Below are positions 1 to 8,180 of a DNA stretch of 64,000 nucleotides, in pieces. Origin of the DNA: Leptolinea tardivitalis (GTDB taxonomy: Bacteria; Chloroflexota; Anaerolineae; Anaerolineales; Anaerolineaceae); NCBI RefSeq assembly GCF_001050275.1, contig NZ_BBYA01000014.1, positions 62,001 through 126,000 of the forward strand, given 5' to 3'. Below the pieces are notes generated by a model. That model worked only from the letters and a program-made list of their open reading frames with translations, was not told the origin of the DNA and did no database searches. Positions within the stretch are counted from its first letter, which is position 1; every line of letters starts with the position of its first letter. The position numbers and the translations under genes were made by a program.

Positions 1-260
1 GTGTTCGAAAATCAGATGGACCAGTTTCACGTCAAATCTGGTTAATCAACCTGGAAACGAAAGAAATCAAACAAATAACTGATAATTATTCATTAATCAA
101 TGCCGCACCAAAGTGGAGGCCTGATGGAGACGAAATTGTATTTCAGCAGGCACAAATGGGTACTTCTGATGTGAAACCACGCATTGCAAAATGGAATAAA
201 GATGACGGAAATATCACCATTATTGCGAATGACGCTGCCTTGCCGAATTGGGTTCCTTAA
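1..260 (+). CDS. C-terminal end of a PD40/TolB-type beta-propeller protein (5' truncated)
   Basis: An open frame enters from the left edge in the third reading frame and stops at 258-260, leaving about 85 residues. The piece contains APKWRPDGDEIVF, which matches the blade signature of WD40-like PD40/TolB repeats, and a second partial blade ending ALPNWVP. Such repeats form extracytoplasmic beta-propellers in TolB-like proteins, prolyl oligopeptidases and many sensor proteins, so the full function cannot be told from this end. The stop codon overlaps the stop of the convergent queG by a few bases, so there is no room for a dedicated terminator between them. Confidence 0.6.
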   Translation, partial: VRKSDGPVSRQIWLINLETKEIKQITDNYSLINAAPKWRPDGDEIVFQQAQMGTSDVKPRIAKWNKDDGNITIIANDAALPNWVP

Positions 261-1399
261 GGCAAGTCAAGAGCCTGCCTGATCTCAGACTGCACAGATG
301 AATCTATCTCCCGGGTAAGCCGGACAGATAAAATTGTTCGGGCTTTTGATGTACGAATCTGACCCAATCCCCAGGCAGCATGGCAGCGTATGACAGGATC
401 TGGTTCATTTTCAAGTAACCAGCCAAGCGGTTTTACGGCATCCAATTGACCGGAATTCCCTAAAGCAACGGCAGCATTCCGGACAAGACGGGAACGCTTC
501 AACCGTTTTAAGGATGTACCGGAAAAACGAGATTTGAATTCATCATCCGAAAGATGGACAATTTCGACCAAATCAGGAAAGATGACACGTTCATCTGCAG
601 CTTCAAATTCAGGAAGTACATAATTATTTCCAGGTTTTCGATTCCACGGACACACAGCCTGACAGATCGTGCATCCATATATCCAATTCCCCATGGACTT
701 TCGCAGTTCGACCGGAATTATGCCGCGATGTTCAATGGTTAAATATGAGATACATCGGCGGGCTTCCAGCAATCCGCCGGGCAAAATGCAGGCGGTAGGA
801 CAGGCATCAATGCAACGGTGGCATGTTCCGCAGGAACCGTACAGATTGTTAAAGATAGGGTCAAGTTTTTCTTTAAGGAAAATATTGGTAAGAAAAAAGA
901 ACGATCCCAATCGGGGATGAATCAGAAGAGAGTTGTTACCCGTCCAGCCCAGGCGGGCACGTTTGGCCAGGGGTTTTTCGAGAATGGGAGAAGAATCCAC
1001 TGCCACAAAATTTTCAACCGGTTTTCCCAAAGAATCAGAAATATCTGACATCACCAGTTCAGCCCGATGTTGCAACACATCATGATAATCTTTCCCCCAG
1101 GCATACGAAGCGATTCGACCGGATAATGGAAACGGACTTTCCGTCAATCGATCTATAGTATATCTGGCTCCCAGAACAAGCACAGACATACTGCCGGGGA
1201 ATAATTGCTCTGGATTTGACCGTGATTTCATACCTTTGGGATCTTCTAAAAAATGCATGGTTCCCTGATATCCAGCCTTGATCCAATCCAGATACCGGTC
1301 AAACTCAGGCAAAGGATCGGTGCTGGCAGCTCCGCAGAGTACAAATCCATGGCGGGAGGTAATCGAAATAATTTCATTGGCGGTTATAAATGTGGACAT
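257..1399 (-). CDS. queG: Epoxyqueuosine reductase QueG
   Basis: Predicted cobalamin- and Fe-S-dependent enzyme that reduces epoxyqueuosine to queuosine, the last step of tRNA wobble-base modification in the cytoplasm. The 380-residue length is normal. Two [4Fe-4S] motifs are visible: CGTCHRCIDAC with a following PTAC (about residues 190-204) and CTICQAVCPWN (about 243-252). The VDSSP segment near residue 135 carries the conserved aspartate of the active site. The C-terminal 70 residues look like HEAT-type repeats (ALGNSG, AAWGLGQI), as in other QueG proteins. It is a single-gene unit, convergent with the preceding propeller gene. No clear ribosome-binding site is seen before the chosen ATG. 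Confidence 0.93.
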   Translation of the reverse strand: MSTFITANEIISITSRHGFVLCGAASTDPLPEFDRYLDWIKAGYQGTMHFLEDPKGMKSRSNPEQLFPGSMSVLVLGARYTIDRLTESPFPLSGRIASYAWGKDYHDVLQHRAELVMSDISDSLGKPVENFVAVDSSPILEKPLAKRARLGWTGNNSLLIHPRLGSFFFLTNIFLKEKLDPIFNNLYGSCGTCHRCIDACPTACILPGGLLEARRCISYLTIEHRGIIPVELRKSMGNWIYGCTICQAVCPWNRKPGNNYVLPEFEAADERVIFPDLVEIVHLSDDEFKSRFSGTSLKRLKRSRLVRNAAVALGNSGQLDAVKPLGWLLENEPDPVIRCHAAWGLGQIRTSKARTILSVRLTREIDSSVQSEIRQALDLP

Positions 1400-1444
1400 A
1401 AAATTAATTATACTTGTCGGAAATTTTGGTACGAAAAGAAACAG

Positions 1445-1480
1445 AAAAAAAGACTGTGAAGATTTCCCTCACAGTCTTTT
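1445..1480 (-). terminator. Rho-independent terminator of the lipoprotein cluster
   Basis: A perfect 9-bp inverted repeat (1451-1459 with 1469-1477, AGACTGTGA/TCACAGTCT) is followed on the minus strand by a T-run. It lies 24 bp past the stop of the last lipoprotein gene and upstream of queG. Confidence 0.85.
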
Positions 1481-1500
1481 CAATAATTGAACTGCTGATC

Positions 1501-2169
1501 TTATTTTACAGAGAAAACGTAATTGAAGTGGAAGAAGGTTACTCCGTCATCATTGACCAGACCCCATTTTGATACGTAGTTACCGGGTTTCTGGGGAGCG
1601 ACAAAATCAGCCAAAATCTCTGTCTCACCGCCGCGATTAACTTTCGGGAGCATCAGTACTTCAAAAGTGGAACTTTTAACGCCACTGATATACCGAATGT
1701 AGAATTCATTATTCCAATCGCGGGCGCCTATGTTCTTTATAACCCATTTGACATCAAAAGCCTGACCGGGTGCCATTACCAGGCCGTCTGCCGGGTTCTG
1801 GAAGGAAAGGGAGGCGCGATCTGTATAGGGAGTAACCGTCCAGGTCGGGTAACGGGTATAGGAACTTGCCGCAGTGAATGTTGATTTAGGCGCCACGGTG
1901 ATGATGGCAGGGAGCGTGATAGTAGGCGCAACAGGTGCGGCGGCTGTGGCTGTATCTATCGGAGTTGACGTGGCAGCCGCAGTGGGGGTTGCCTTTGGAG
2001 CGTCAGCCGTCAATTGGGCTACCACTGTCTGGTAGATTTCCTGTTTGATGGCCGCCACATCCAGGGTGGGTTCTGCGGTTGGAGTTGCCGTAGCAGGCGC
2101 ATTGCAACCGGTGAGGCTGAAAAGGCTTGCGGCAATCAGAAGCAGAAGGATACTCTTTGGGAGTTTCAT
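1501..2169 (-). CDS. Lipoprotein with NBR1-type Ig-like domain, copy 1
   Basis: A 222-residue exported lipoprotein. The N-terminus has a signal peptide ending in the lipobox LTGC, then a low-complexity Thr/Ala/Pro linker of about 80 residues, then one Ig-like domain of the NBR1 central-domain type (PGQAFDVKWVIKNIGARDWN, then PGNYVSKWGL). The family is common in Chloroflexota surface proteins, but its ligand is unknown. The first in-frame start is a TTG, but ATG at 2169 has an AGGAA box at good distance and places the signal peptide correctly, so it was chosen. It is the last of three tandem paralogues transcribed together, and a strong terminator follows. Confidence 0.8.
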   Translation of the reverse strand: MKLPKSILLLLIAASLFSLTGCNAPATATPTAEPTLDVAAIKQEIYQTVVAQLTADAPKATPTAAATSTPIDTATAAAPVAPTITLPAIITVAPKSTFTAASSYTRYPTWTVTPYTDRASLSFQNPADGLVMAPGQAFDVKWVIKNIGARDWNNEFYIRYISGVKSSTFEVLMLPKVNRGGETEILADFVAPQKPGNYVSKWGLVNDDGVTFFHFNYVFSVK

Positions 2170-2187
2170 GATCGTTTCCTTCAAAAA

Positions 2188-2949
2188 TTACTGAACGGTC
2201 AGGGTGATGTCAAACTTACCGACATTCAACCCGTCTGATCTCTGCAGCACCCACAGGGAATATACCTCACCGGGTGTTGCAGGCGCCACACAATCCACGG
2301 TGAAATCGATGGATGTATTGGGTTTAACATCTTTTGTGATCGGGTAGGCAGCCGCTTTGGAAAGCTGTGTTCCAGCATAAAACTTAAAGGAATAGGAGTT
2401 GGTCCAGGTTGTGGTGCCGATATTCTGGAGTTTCCAGGTGATTTTGAACGGCTTGCCGGCGGGAATCTTGCTTTTATCGGCAGGAATGTTGGAAACCCAC
2501 TGCAATTTGTCTGGAATCTGTGCCACAACCGTTCCCGCAGGTGCAGCCGGCGCCAGAGAGGCTGCCGGGGCCAGCGTGGACAGGTTGGTCATGGTGGGCA
2601 AAGCCGGGGCAGCCGGCAAGGTGGCATTCTGGTCAATCACGGCACCGGGTGTCACAGCCGCACCAGCAGGGGGCTGGGCTGCACCGCCTTCGACTGTAGC
2701 AAGAGGAGCCAGCGTGGGCAGAGTTTCCGCCGTGGGCGTCACGGGAATGGCGGCGGTGGGAACAGGACGGCTGGCAGCGTCCAGCGTAATCTGGGCGACC
2801 ACCGTTTGTGCGCCGGAAGTAAAGACCAGGTTGGGGTCAACCGTAGGCCCTTCTGCCACAGGGGCAGAAGGGCTGGCTGAACTGCCGCAACCCGACAGGG
2901 TAACAACCATAAAAAGCAGCGATATTAATCTTAGTGAATTCGATTTCAT
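2188..2949 (-). CDS. Lipoprotein with NBR1-type Ig-like domain, copy 2
   Basis: A 253-residue lipoprotein. It has a signal peptide with lipobox LSGC, a long Ala/Pro/Thr linker (about residues 25-145) and a C-terminal NBR1-type Ig domain (KITWKLQNIGTTTWTNSYSF, then PGEVYSLWVLQRSDG). ATG at 2949 is preceded by AGGTGAG and is preferred over an upstream GTG at 2961. The linker-coding DNA is visibly GC-richer than the flanking genes, which creates a long spurious open frame on the opposite strand. It shares with its neighbours a motif after the lipobox (TVVAQIT) that is probably structural. Function beyond a surface or periplasm-facing tethered Ig domain cannot be told. Confidence 0.8.
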   Translation of the reverse strand: MKSNSLRLISLLFMVVTLSGCGSSASPSAPVAEGPTVDPNLVFTSGAQTVVAQITLDAASRPVPTAAIPVTPTAETLPTLAPLATVEGGAAQPPAGAAVTPGAVIDQNATLPAAPALPTMTNLSTLAPAASLAPAAPAGTVVAQIPDKLQWVSNIPADKSKIPAGKPFKITWKLQNIGTTTWTNSYSFKFYAGTQLSKAAAYPITKDVKPNTSIDFTVDCVAPATPGEVYSLWVLQRSDGLNVGKFDITLTVQ

Positions 2950-2971
2950 ACTAAGTCTCACCTGTTTTGAT

Positions 2972-3949
2972 TTACGGGCATGAATTATTGGCTGCCCAGT
3001 AAAGAATTTTTGTGATTTTTACTGATGCAGATCCTGTAACCGTAATTGTAAAGGAGCTGGGATCTTTTGATGGTGATCCAAAATGCTCTGCAGATACCGA
3101 TTGACCAACAGGTACATCATTATTGTAGGAAGATGCTTTAATATTTATTCCTGAATTGGTTGTGGTATTTGCAACAAAATAGACTGTTGCCTGGCCACCA
3201 GAGATAGTAAAATCTTTCGAACTACCTGGATCAAGAACCCATGGAGCGCCAGCTAATTCTTGTGTATCACAGGCATTAGGCACACCCGTAGCCGTTGCTT
3301 CAGAGGAGCTTCCACTGGATCCTTGAACTACATTTAGTGTCAGGTCAAACGAAGAAAAGTTAACACCTTCCGGATTGGTGAGCACCCAGCGGGTGTCATA
3401 GGTGCCGGGGGTACCCGGTGCGGTGGCCACAACCTTCAATTCCACTTCGGCATTGGGAGCCACGGTGGTGGTGAGGTTATACCCGTTGGCAGAGGTGGGA
3501 ATCTTATTGGCTGCAGAATAGAAGCGGTACTGGTAGTTTTGATTCCAGGTGGTTGTTCCGACGTTGCGCAGCCGCCAGATGATATTGAATACCTGGCCGG
3601 TTTTTACAGAAGTGTTATCAGCCGGTGATTGGGTGACATACAGTGCTTTATCCGGGCTGTTGGCGGCAGCGGATGTTGCGGTCGGCATGGGAGCCAGAGT
3701 GGGGAGCATCGCCAATGTTGGCAGCGCCGCCAGTGTGGCTGTGGCCTCTGGTGTATTGGTGGCCGGGATGGTCGGGGTGACGGTGGGCGCATTCTGCGTC
3801 AATTGGGCAATTACCGTTACGGCCGCCTGAGTGAACAATTGATTGGCATCAATCGTAGGGGCCGGAGTCTCCTGTGGACCGCAGGCTGTCAACGCCAGAG
3901 AGAGGATCAGGAGGGTATTTAACCCTATTAATCTTTTCTTCAAAGTCAT
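2972..3949 (-). CDS. Lipoprotein with NBR1-type Ig-like domain plus extra C-terminal domain, copy 3
   Basis: A 325-residue lipoprotein, first gene of the tandem triplet. It has a signal peptide with lipobox LTAC, a shared TVIAQLT motif, a Thr/Pro-rich linker, and an NBR1-type Ig domain (about residues 105-210, with FNIIWRLRNVGTTTWNQNY). Unlike the other two copies it continues for about 110 residues in a Ser/Thr/Asn-rich region with two cysteines (NACDTQ and the terminal NNSCP). That region looks like a small beta-rich exported domain and I cannot assign it. ATG at 3949 has a GGAGG box 7 bp upstream. Confidence 0.8.
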   Translation of the reverse strand: MTLKKRLIGLNTLLILSLALTACGPQETPAPTIDANQLFTQAAVTVIAQLTQNAPTVTPTIPATNTPEATATLAALPTLAMLPTLAPMPTATSAAANSPDKALYVTQSPADNTSVKTGQVFNIIWRLRNVGTTTWNQNYQYRFYSAANKIPTSANGYNLTTTVAPNAEVELKVVATAPGTPGTYDTRWVLTNPEGVNFSSFDLTLNVVQGSSGSSSEATATGVPNACDTQELAGAPWVLDPGSSKDFTISGGQATVYFVANTTTNSGINIKASSYNNDVPVGQSVSAEHFGSPSKDPSSFTITVTGSASVKITKILYWAANNSCP

Positions 3950-3956
3950 AGCATTT

Positions 3957-3984
3957 CCTCCAGGTTAAAATCAGGTACATTATA
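3957..3984 (-). promoter_or_regulatory. Candidate -10 element and RBS of the lipoprotein operon
   Basis: On the minus strand a perfect TATAAT (3979-3984) lies 30 bp before the ATG at 3949, with GGAGG at 3957-3961. The -35 position is only T-rich. The rest of the 236-bp gap back to corA (3950-4185) holds nothing else I recognise. Confidence 0.45.
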
Positions 3985-4185
3985 ACGCTTAATAAAGCAT
4001 CAAAAAACGAGTGAAAACACAATTTACAATAGAAACAGGTTGAAATTGACGAGAGATTCATCCTTTTCATTGTGAAATGATCGTTGACTTCAAATAAGTT
4101 GTTTTATACAAGTCAACTCAAAAAATGCAGAGAACCGTTTTCCGAAGTTAAGACAAAAGTTTACTCTCTAGAAATATTCCTTTTA

Positions 4186-5160
4186 TTAAAACCATTGACG
4201 CTTTTTAAAGAATGTCAGCATTAAAACAACAATCAGGAGAAAAACAAACCAGAGCGCTGGATACGCCCAGGTAAGCTCAAGCTCGGGGAAATATTTAAAA
4301 TTCATTCCGTAGACACCCGCTAAAAAGGTCAACGGAAGAAAGATGGTCGAAACGATGGTGAGGGCTTTCATCACGGTATTTAGACGGAGAGAGGTTGAGT
4401 TCAGGTAAATATCAACTGCTCCTGAGACAATGTCGCGGATGGATTCACTCATATCCTGAATCCGAACCAAATGATCATAGATATCACGGAAATAGATGCG
4501 GCTGACGGCACTAATCTGCAGGAATTCATCGCGGGTTAAGCGGTTGATCAGTTCGCGCTGGGGGCTGATCACCCGACGTAACGACATAACCATATGTTTG
4601 AGGGTGAGAAGCCTTTCGAGGGTGGCCGTTTCAGGATTGGCCAGAACCTGATCTTCCAGCCATTCAACTTCTTCATCCATTTTATCCAGAAGCGGCATAT
4701 ATTCATCAACCAGCGTATCCAGAATGGCATGGCAGATAAAATCGGCTCCACGTGCAGAAAGACGGTCATCTTTGGACATACGCTGCCAGATATTTTGCAC
4801 GCAAGACATGGCTTCGTCCGTGAAACATGTCACTATATAATGTTCGCTCAGAAAAATATTCAGTTCGCTGGTGGCAAGGTCTTTTAAATTGGCATCCGGG
4901 TGGATGGCATTGGCAATGATAAAGAGATAGTGATCAAAATCATCCACTTTTGGGGTCTGGTAACCGATACTCTCGCAATCTTCAATAGCCAGAGGATGAA
5001 AATTAAACACTCCGGAGAGGATGGATTCAATTTCGGTATTGGAAGCCTTTTCCAGACTTACCCAGATGATTCCCCGCGGTTTTTCTAGAAAGCGAGAAAT
5101 ATCTGATAGAGATATGGATTCGGGTGGTTTGCCTGCTTCAAGTCTGACAGATTTGATCAT
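4186..5160 (-). CDS. corA: CorA-family magnesium/cobalt transporter
   Basis: A 324-residue divalent-cation channel of the CorA family, expected in the cytoplasmic membrane as a pentamer. The cytoplasmic alpha/beta domain occupies roughly the first 200 residues, followed by the long helix and two C-terminal membrane spans. The selectivity-filter motif GMN is present as YGMNF just after the first span, and a basic tail (FFKKRQWF) follows the last span. The gene stands alone, with about 64 bp separating it from the membrane protein downstream. Mg, Co or Zn specificity cannot be told from sequence. Confidence 0.93.
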   Translation of the reverse strand: MIKSVRLEAGKPPESISLSDISRFLEKPRGIIWVSLEKASNTEIESILSGVFNFHPLAIEDCESIGYQTPKVDDFDHYLFIIANAIHPDANLKDLATSELNIFLSEHYIVTCFTDEAMSCVQNIWQRMSKDDRLSARGADFICHAILDTLVDEYMPLLDKMDEEVEWLEDQVLANPETATLERLLTLKHMVMSLRRVISPQRELINRLTRDEFLQISAVSRIYFRDIYDHLVRIQDMSESIRDIVSGAVDIYLNSTSLRLNTVMKALTIVSTIFLPLTFLAGVYGMNFKYFPELELTWAYPALWFVFLLIVVLMLTFFKKRQWF

Positions 5161-5224
5161 AGTTGAGAGTATAGCAAATAAGGTTCCAGATTTTTTGTAG
5201 AAAAACGATCTGCGGAATACTTGA

Positions 5225-6907
5225 TTATTTCATGTTCTTGTTGATTATCACATGAATTCCATAATATGAATCGACTGCACCATCCAACCATAATGTGGTT
5301 CCGGCACCAAAGTCGCTTAAACCGAATGGATTATGTACTTCTGGAATAGACACAGAAGTTTTACCATTTTGTCTGGCATTCCGGATCATTTGGTCAGCCC
5401 GGTCAAAACGTGAGGCGAAGAAACGATAATCTGGGGCGACAGAAAGTACATCGCGAGTCATAGTCAACGAGAAGCCGATGAAGAAAAAAAGAGCGATAAA
5501 AACCGGCCACCTATTCTTTAGTGATTTTTCAACAAAATTGGATACCCGATAACCAAAAAAGATGCCTCCACAGGTTGAAAGAATTGCAGTCGTACAGGTG
5601 AGCAGAAATCCCGGCAATATCTGTGTCCGGAGTGGTGGAGCGGCTGACATTCCGTATGCTGCCGGTGGAAAGCAGACAAAGATAAGGAGAAGGCCAGATA
5701 AAAAGATTGTTGACAGCGAATGTCGGAAATCACAGAAAAAAGGATTTCCCTTAATAACAAAGAATTGAGCGGCTGTATTTTCATGAGAGAGAAAAAGACC
5801 AACCAACCCGGAGGATAATAAAACACTAAACATGGCGACCAGATTCTCGGGAGAAAGGAATATTATTCCCACAAAATCTATAAAAGATCGAAAAGCAATG
5901 GCCAGTAATGAAACAGGGTCAGGTGATGGAGGGAAATACGATTGGCGAATGTGGTTACCAGGAGCCGCAATGATCACAACCATGGCAGCGAGGGAACAAA
6001 GGAGACCGACACCCGACCATAATACCAACGTCTTGCGAAAACCTGCTGGTTCATGGAAAAAGGTAAAAATGAACAAAACTCCAAATAAAGATGTCTGAAT
6101 GACCACATATGTTTCACCGAAACCGCCGGCAAAGAAAGCGGAAAATCCAAATAACACTAACCATAAAGGTGAAATTGATTCTGTATGCCGGGTTTGAAAA
6201 TAAATTAACCCGGAAACCAGAAAGGAAAGGAATACCAGTGGAATAATCAATGATCGCATTCCCTGACCCCAGTAAAGGGATTGGGGGAGATCAGGAGCGA
6301 TCGCAAAGGTCGAAGTCAGGATAACAGCCGGCAGAAAAATGGATGTACAAATTTTTGTGTACTTCGAAGTATAGGAAAGGACCTGGGAGACAATTGAAAA
6401 AAGACCAATAAAGAGGAGGAGAAGAGTTAGCCCGGTTTCAAATTTCATCGCGCTGGGCGGCAGAGAACCCATAATACTATCGAGGAAACTGGCGGAAAAC
6501 CGACCAGACCAGTTCAAGTACCAGTCAAGTGTGGCACTTAAAACACCTTTATTTACTGCCAAGGTGGCGGAACTGAAATCATCCGCAGCAAAACGGATGA
6601 AAGAGCCTATGTAGGCATGGGAAAACAAAGGAAGAACCGCAAAAATAGAAAAGAGCGCATAGACATGAGTCAGCAGCCAATCAATCAGACGGCGAAAAAG
6701 CAGCAGAATCAAGATAGAATAAGCCAGGAACAACCCGATGGAGAAACCAATCTGGATTATAAGGTTTCGTCCCTGAAGCGCCTTTCCACCAGTGAAAAAA
6801 GCGAATACTGCACTATTGGTTAGACCGACAAAAATCAAACTTAATATAAAGATCACAACAAATGTAGCTTTGGAAGAAGAACCGGAAAAAGCCAATTTTT
6901 TTAGCAT
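5225..6907 (-). CDS. Polytopic membrane protein, GT-C/DUF6056-like
   Basis: A 560-residue protein with about eleven or more hydrophobic segments. An extracytoplasmic loop near residue 105 carries an acidic pair in RFAADDFSS, followed by WYLNWSGRFSASF. This arrangement resembles the GT-C-fold membrane glycosyltransferase-like families grouped as DUF6056 or GtrII-like, in which the acidic residues in the first loop are the proposed catalytic site. The soluble C-terminal tail of about 70 residues contains DYRFFASRFDRADQMIR, seen in the same families. It has no glycan-biosynthesis neighbours, so the substrate is unknown. The sufT terminator lies just upstream. Confidence 0.6.
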   Translation of the reverse strand: MLKKLAFSGSSSKATFVVIFILSLIFVGLTNSAVFAFFTGGKALQGRNLIIQIGFSIGLFLAYSILILLLFRRLIDWLLTHVYALFSIFAVLPLFSHAYIGSFIRFAADDFSSATLAVNKGVLSATLDWYLNWSGRFSASFLDSIMGSLPPSAMKFETGLTLLLLFIGLFSIVSQVLSYTSKYTKICTSIFLPAVILTSTFAIAPDLPQSLYWGQGMRSLIIPLVFLSFLVSGLIYFQTRHTESISPLWLVLFGFSAFFAGGFGETYVVIQTSLFGVLFIFTFFHEPAGFRKTLVLWSGVGLLCSLAAMVVIIAAPGNHIRQSYFPPSPDPVSLLAIAFRSFIDFVGIIFLSPENLVAMFSVLLSSGLVGLFLSHENTAAQFFVIKGNPFFCDFRHSLSTIFLSGLLLIFVCFPPAAYGMSAAPPLRTQILPGFLLTCTTAILSTCGGIFFGYRVSNFVEKSLKNRWPVFIALFFFIGFSLTMTRDVLSVAPDYRFFASRFDRADQMIRNARQNGKTSVSIPEVHNPFGLSDFGAGTTLWLDGAVDSYYGIHVIINKNMK

Positions 6908-6950
6908 AATAAATATTGTCTTTAAAGAAATGGAATACTTGATTATAAAG

Positions 6951-6984
6951 AAAAACAGATTTCACGGGGATGAAATCTGTTTTT
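6951..6984 (-). terminator. Terminator of the sufR-sufT operon
   Basis: A perfect 14-bp inverted repeat (6951-6964 with 6971-6984) with a 6-nt loop, starting in a run of A and ending in a run of T on both strands. It sits 32 bp beyond the sufT-like stop codon and ahead of the downstream membrane-protein gene. Confidence 0.9.
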
Positions 6985-7015
6985 ATGTTTCATGATCAAT
7001 GAAGTTGAAAAAACG

Positions 7016-7363
7016 TCAAAAGAGACCCCAATCACCGCCCAATCCTTCTTCCATCATGGAAAAATCCCACATTTCCATGCCGAGACTGATTTCTACCGGC
7101 ATTTTCAAACCTTCTTCTGCTTTTACACGGGTCATATCCAGCAAAGCAGGACCATATGGACAAAAGGGGGTTGTAAGAATCATTTTAAGAATGGCATTCT
7201 TTTCCGTAATCATCAGATCGCGTACCAGCCCAAGTTGAAGAATATTCAACCCAATTTCTGGATCGACCACCTGGGATAACGCTTCTTTAACAGCCGGCAT
7301 GAGATCAGGATGGGTGGATTCTGCCAACCAGACCGGACGATTTGTTCCAGGGACAGACGTCAT
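7016..7363 (-). CDS. MIP18/DUF59-family Fe-S assembly protein (SufT-like)
   Basis: A 115-residue DUF59 (MIP18) protein. The hallmark segment VVDPEIGLNILQLGLVRDL is present, and the family cysteine lies in TTPFCPYGP. Relatives (SufT, PaaD, eukaryotic MIP18) help mature Fe-S proteins. ATG at 7363 overlaps the sufR stop as ATGA, indicating translational coupling. An in-frame upstream start at 7399 would overlap sufR by 40 bp and is less likely. The C-terminal 25 residues are rich in Met, Glu and Gly (MEEGLGGDWGLF) and are not part of the core domain. Pairing with sufR next to the suf operon supports a role in Fe-S assembly. Confidence 0.8.
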   Translation of the reverse strand: MTSVPGTNRPVWLAESTHPDLMPAVKEALSQVVDPEIGLNILQLGLVRDLMITEKNAILKMILTTPFCPYGPALLDMTRVKAEEGLKMPVEISLGMEMWDFSMMEEGLGGDWGLF

Positions 7364-7992
7364 AATTTGGATCCTTCCAATGTTTCCTGGGATATGCAAT
7401 AGACACAGTTGGAGTCACCACTTAAAACACAGCTGATTTTTTCTACGGGTATATTCATAACTTTGGAAATCAGGGTTTGATCTACCGAACAAATTTCAGG
7501 GTGCGCCTGACTTACATGGTAATACGGGCAACCATTTTCAAAAATAAAGTATTGAGAATCCTTCTTTTCCCAGCCTACTGAAAAACCCTGCTTCTGCAGT
7601 AGATTCTTGATGAAATCAAGTTTCTGTTCAATGGAATAACCGCTGGTCTGCTTTTCATAATCTTTCACAAGATTTTCTGCCATATCTGTAAAGAAACGAT
7701 TAATAACAGAGGCAGGGAGCGATTCCTTCATCTGGTCCAACAGGCGGGAAGTCAACTCAAAGTAGCGTGTAGGAAAATGCTCCATTCCTTTCTGGCTGAG
7801 CGAATAGACCAGATGGGGCCTTCCAACTCCATGACGTTCTTCTTCACTTTCCACCAGACCGTCAAGCAATAGACTGGTCAAATGATGGCGCACCGATATT
7901 GAATTAATCGAAACTGCTTTTGCCAATTCATTAATTGTTGAACGAGGCTTATCCAACAGTGTCTCGAGTATTTTTTCTCGTGTACTCTTCAT
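7360..7992 (-). CDS. sufR: SufR-like Fe-S-sensing transcriptional repressor
   Basis: A 210-residue regulator. An N-terminal winged helix (about residues 5-75, with TINELAKAVSINSISVRHHLTSL) is followed by a C-terminal sensory domain. Cysteines occur in CPYYHVSQAHPEIC and GDSNCVYC, the spacing expected for the SufR Fe-S ligand set (CP..., C, then C after a Gly-Asp turn). SufR represses suf genes when it carries a cluster. Here it lies 1.5 kb from sufC, on the opposite strand, with a GGDEF-like gene between, and is coupled to a sufT-like gene. Its promoter shares a motif with the suf promoter (see 8046 and 9451). GAGG lies 5 bp before the ATG. Confidence 0.82.
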   Translation of the reverse strand: MKSTREKILETLLDKPRSTINELAKAVSINSISVRHHLTSLLLDGLVESEEERHGVGRPHLVYSLSQKGMEHFPTRYFELTSRLLDQMKESLPASVINRFFTDMAENLVKDYEKQTSGYSIEQKLDFIKNLLQKQGFSVGWEKKDSQYFIFENGCPYYHVSQAHPEICSVDQTLISKVMNIPVEKISCVLSGDSNCVYCISQETLEGSKL

Positions 7993-8020
7993 TCTTCCTC
8001 AAATCCCAAATGATGTTTTT

Positions 8021-8050
8021 AGTATAGCATGGAGAAAAGAATATAGTCAA
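8021..8050 (-). promoter_or_regulatory. Candidate sufR promoter
   Basis: On the minus strand, TTGACT (8045-8050) and TATACT (8021-8026) are separated by 18 bp. The -10 box is about 30 bp before the sufR ATG. The -35 box overlaps the palindrome described at 8046-8063. Confidence 0.65.
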
Positions 8051-8063
8051 TATACATGATATT
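8046..8063 (-). promoter_or_regulatory. Candidate SufR operator at sufR
   Basis: Read on the minus strand, AATAT-N5-ATATTGAC overlaps the sufR -35 box. The same string occurs over the -35 box of the suf operon at 9451-9468 on the plus strand. The shared sequence and shared position suggest one regulator, most simply SufR autoregulating and repressing suf. This is inference; the AT-rich half-sites are short. Confidence 0.45.
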
Positions 8064-8106
8064 TATACTAATAATTATTTATTATGTCGATTTAACGTTC
8101 AAATAG

Positions 8107-8135
8107 TTGCCTAAGATTTTTTTCATAGTTACAAT
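8107..8135 (+). promoter_or_regulatory. Candidate promoter of the GGDEF-like gene
   Basis: TTGCCT (8107-8112) and TACAAT (8130-8135) are separated by 17 bp, and lie about 45 bp before the ATG at 8181. It is divergent from the sufR promoter. Confidence 0.5.
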
Positions 8136-8180
8136 TATAGGCGTACATGATTTACCGGTTAAAGGAAAGGTAGACGGGCA

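Noticed and set aside
2399-2983. A 194-codon open frame on the plus strand, antisense to the second lipoprotein
   Set aside because: It is the mirror of the GC-rich Ala/Pro/Thr linker, low in complexity, with no ribosome-binding site and no recognisable domain.
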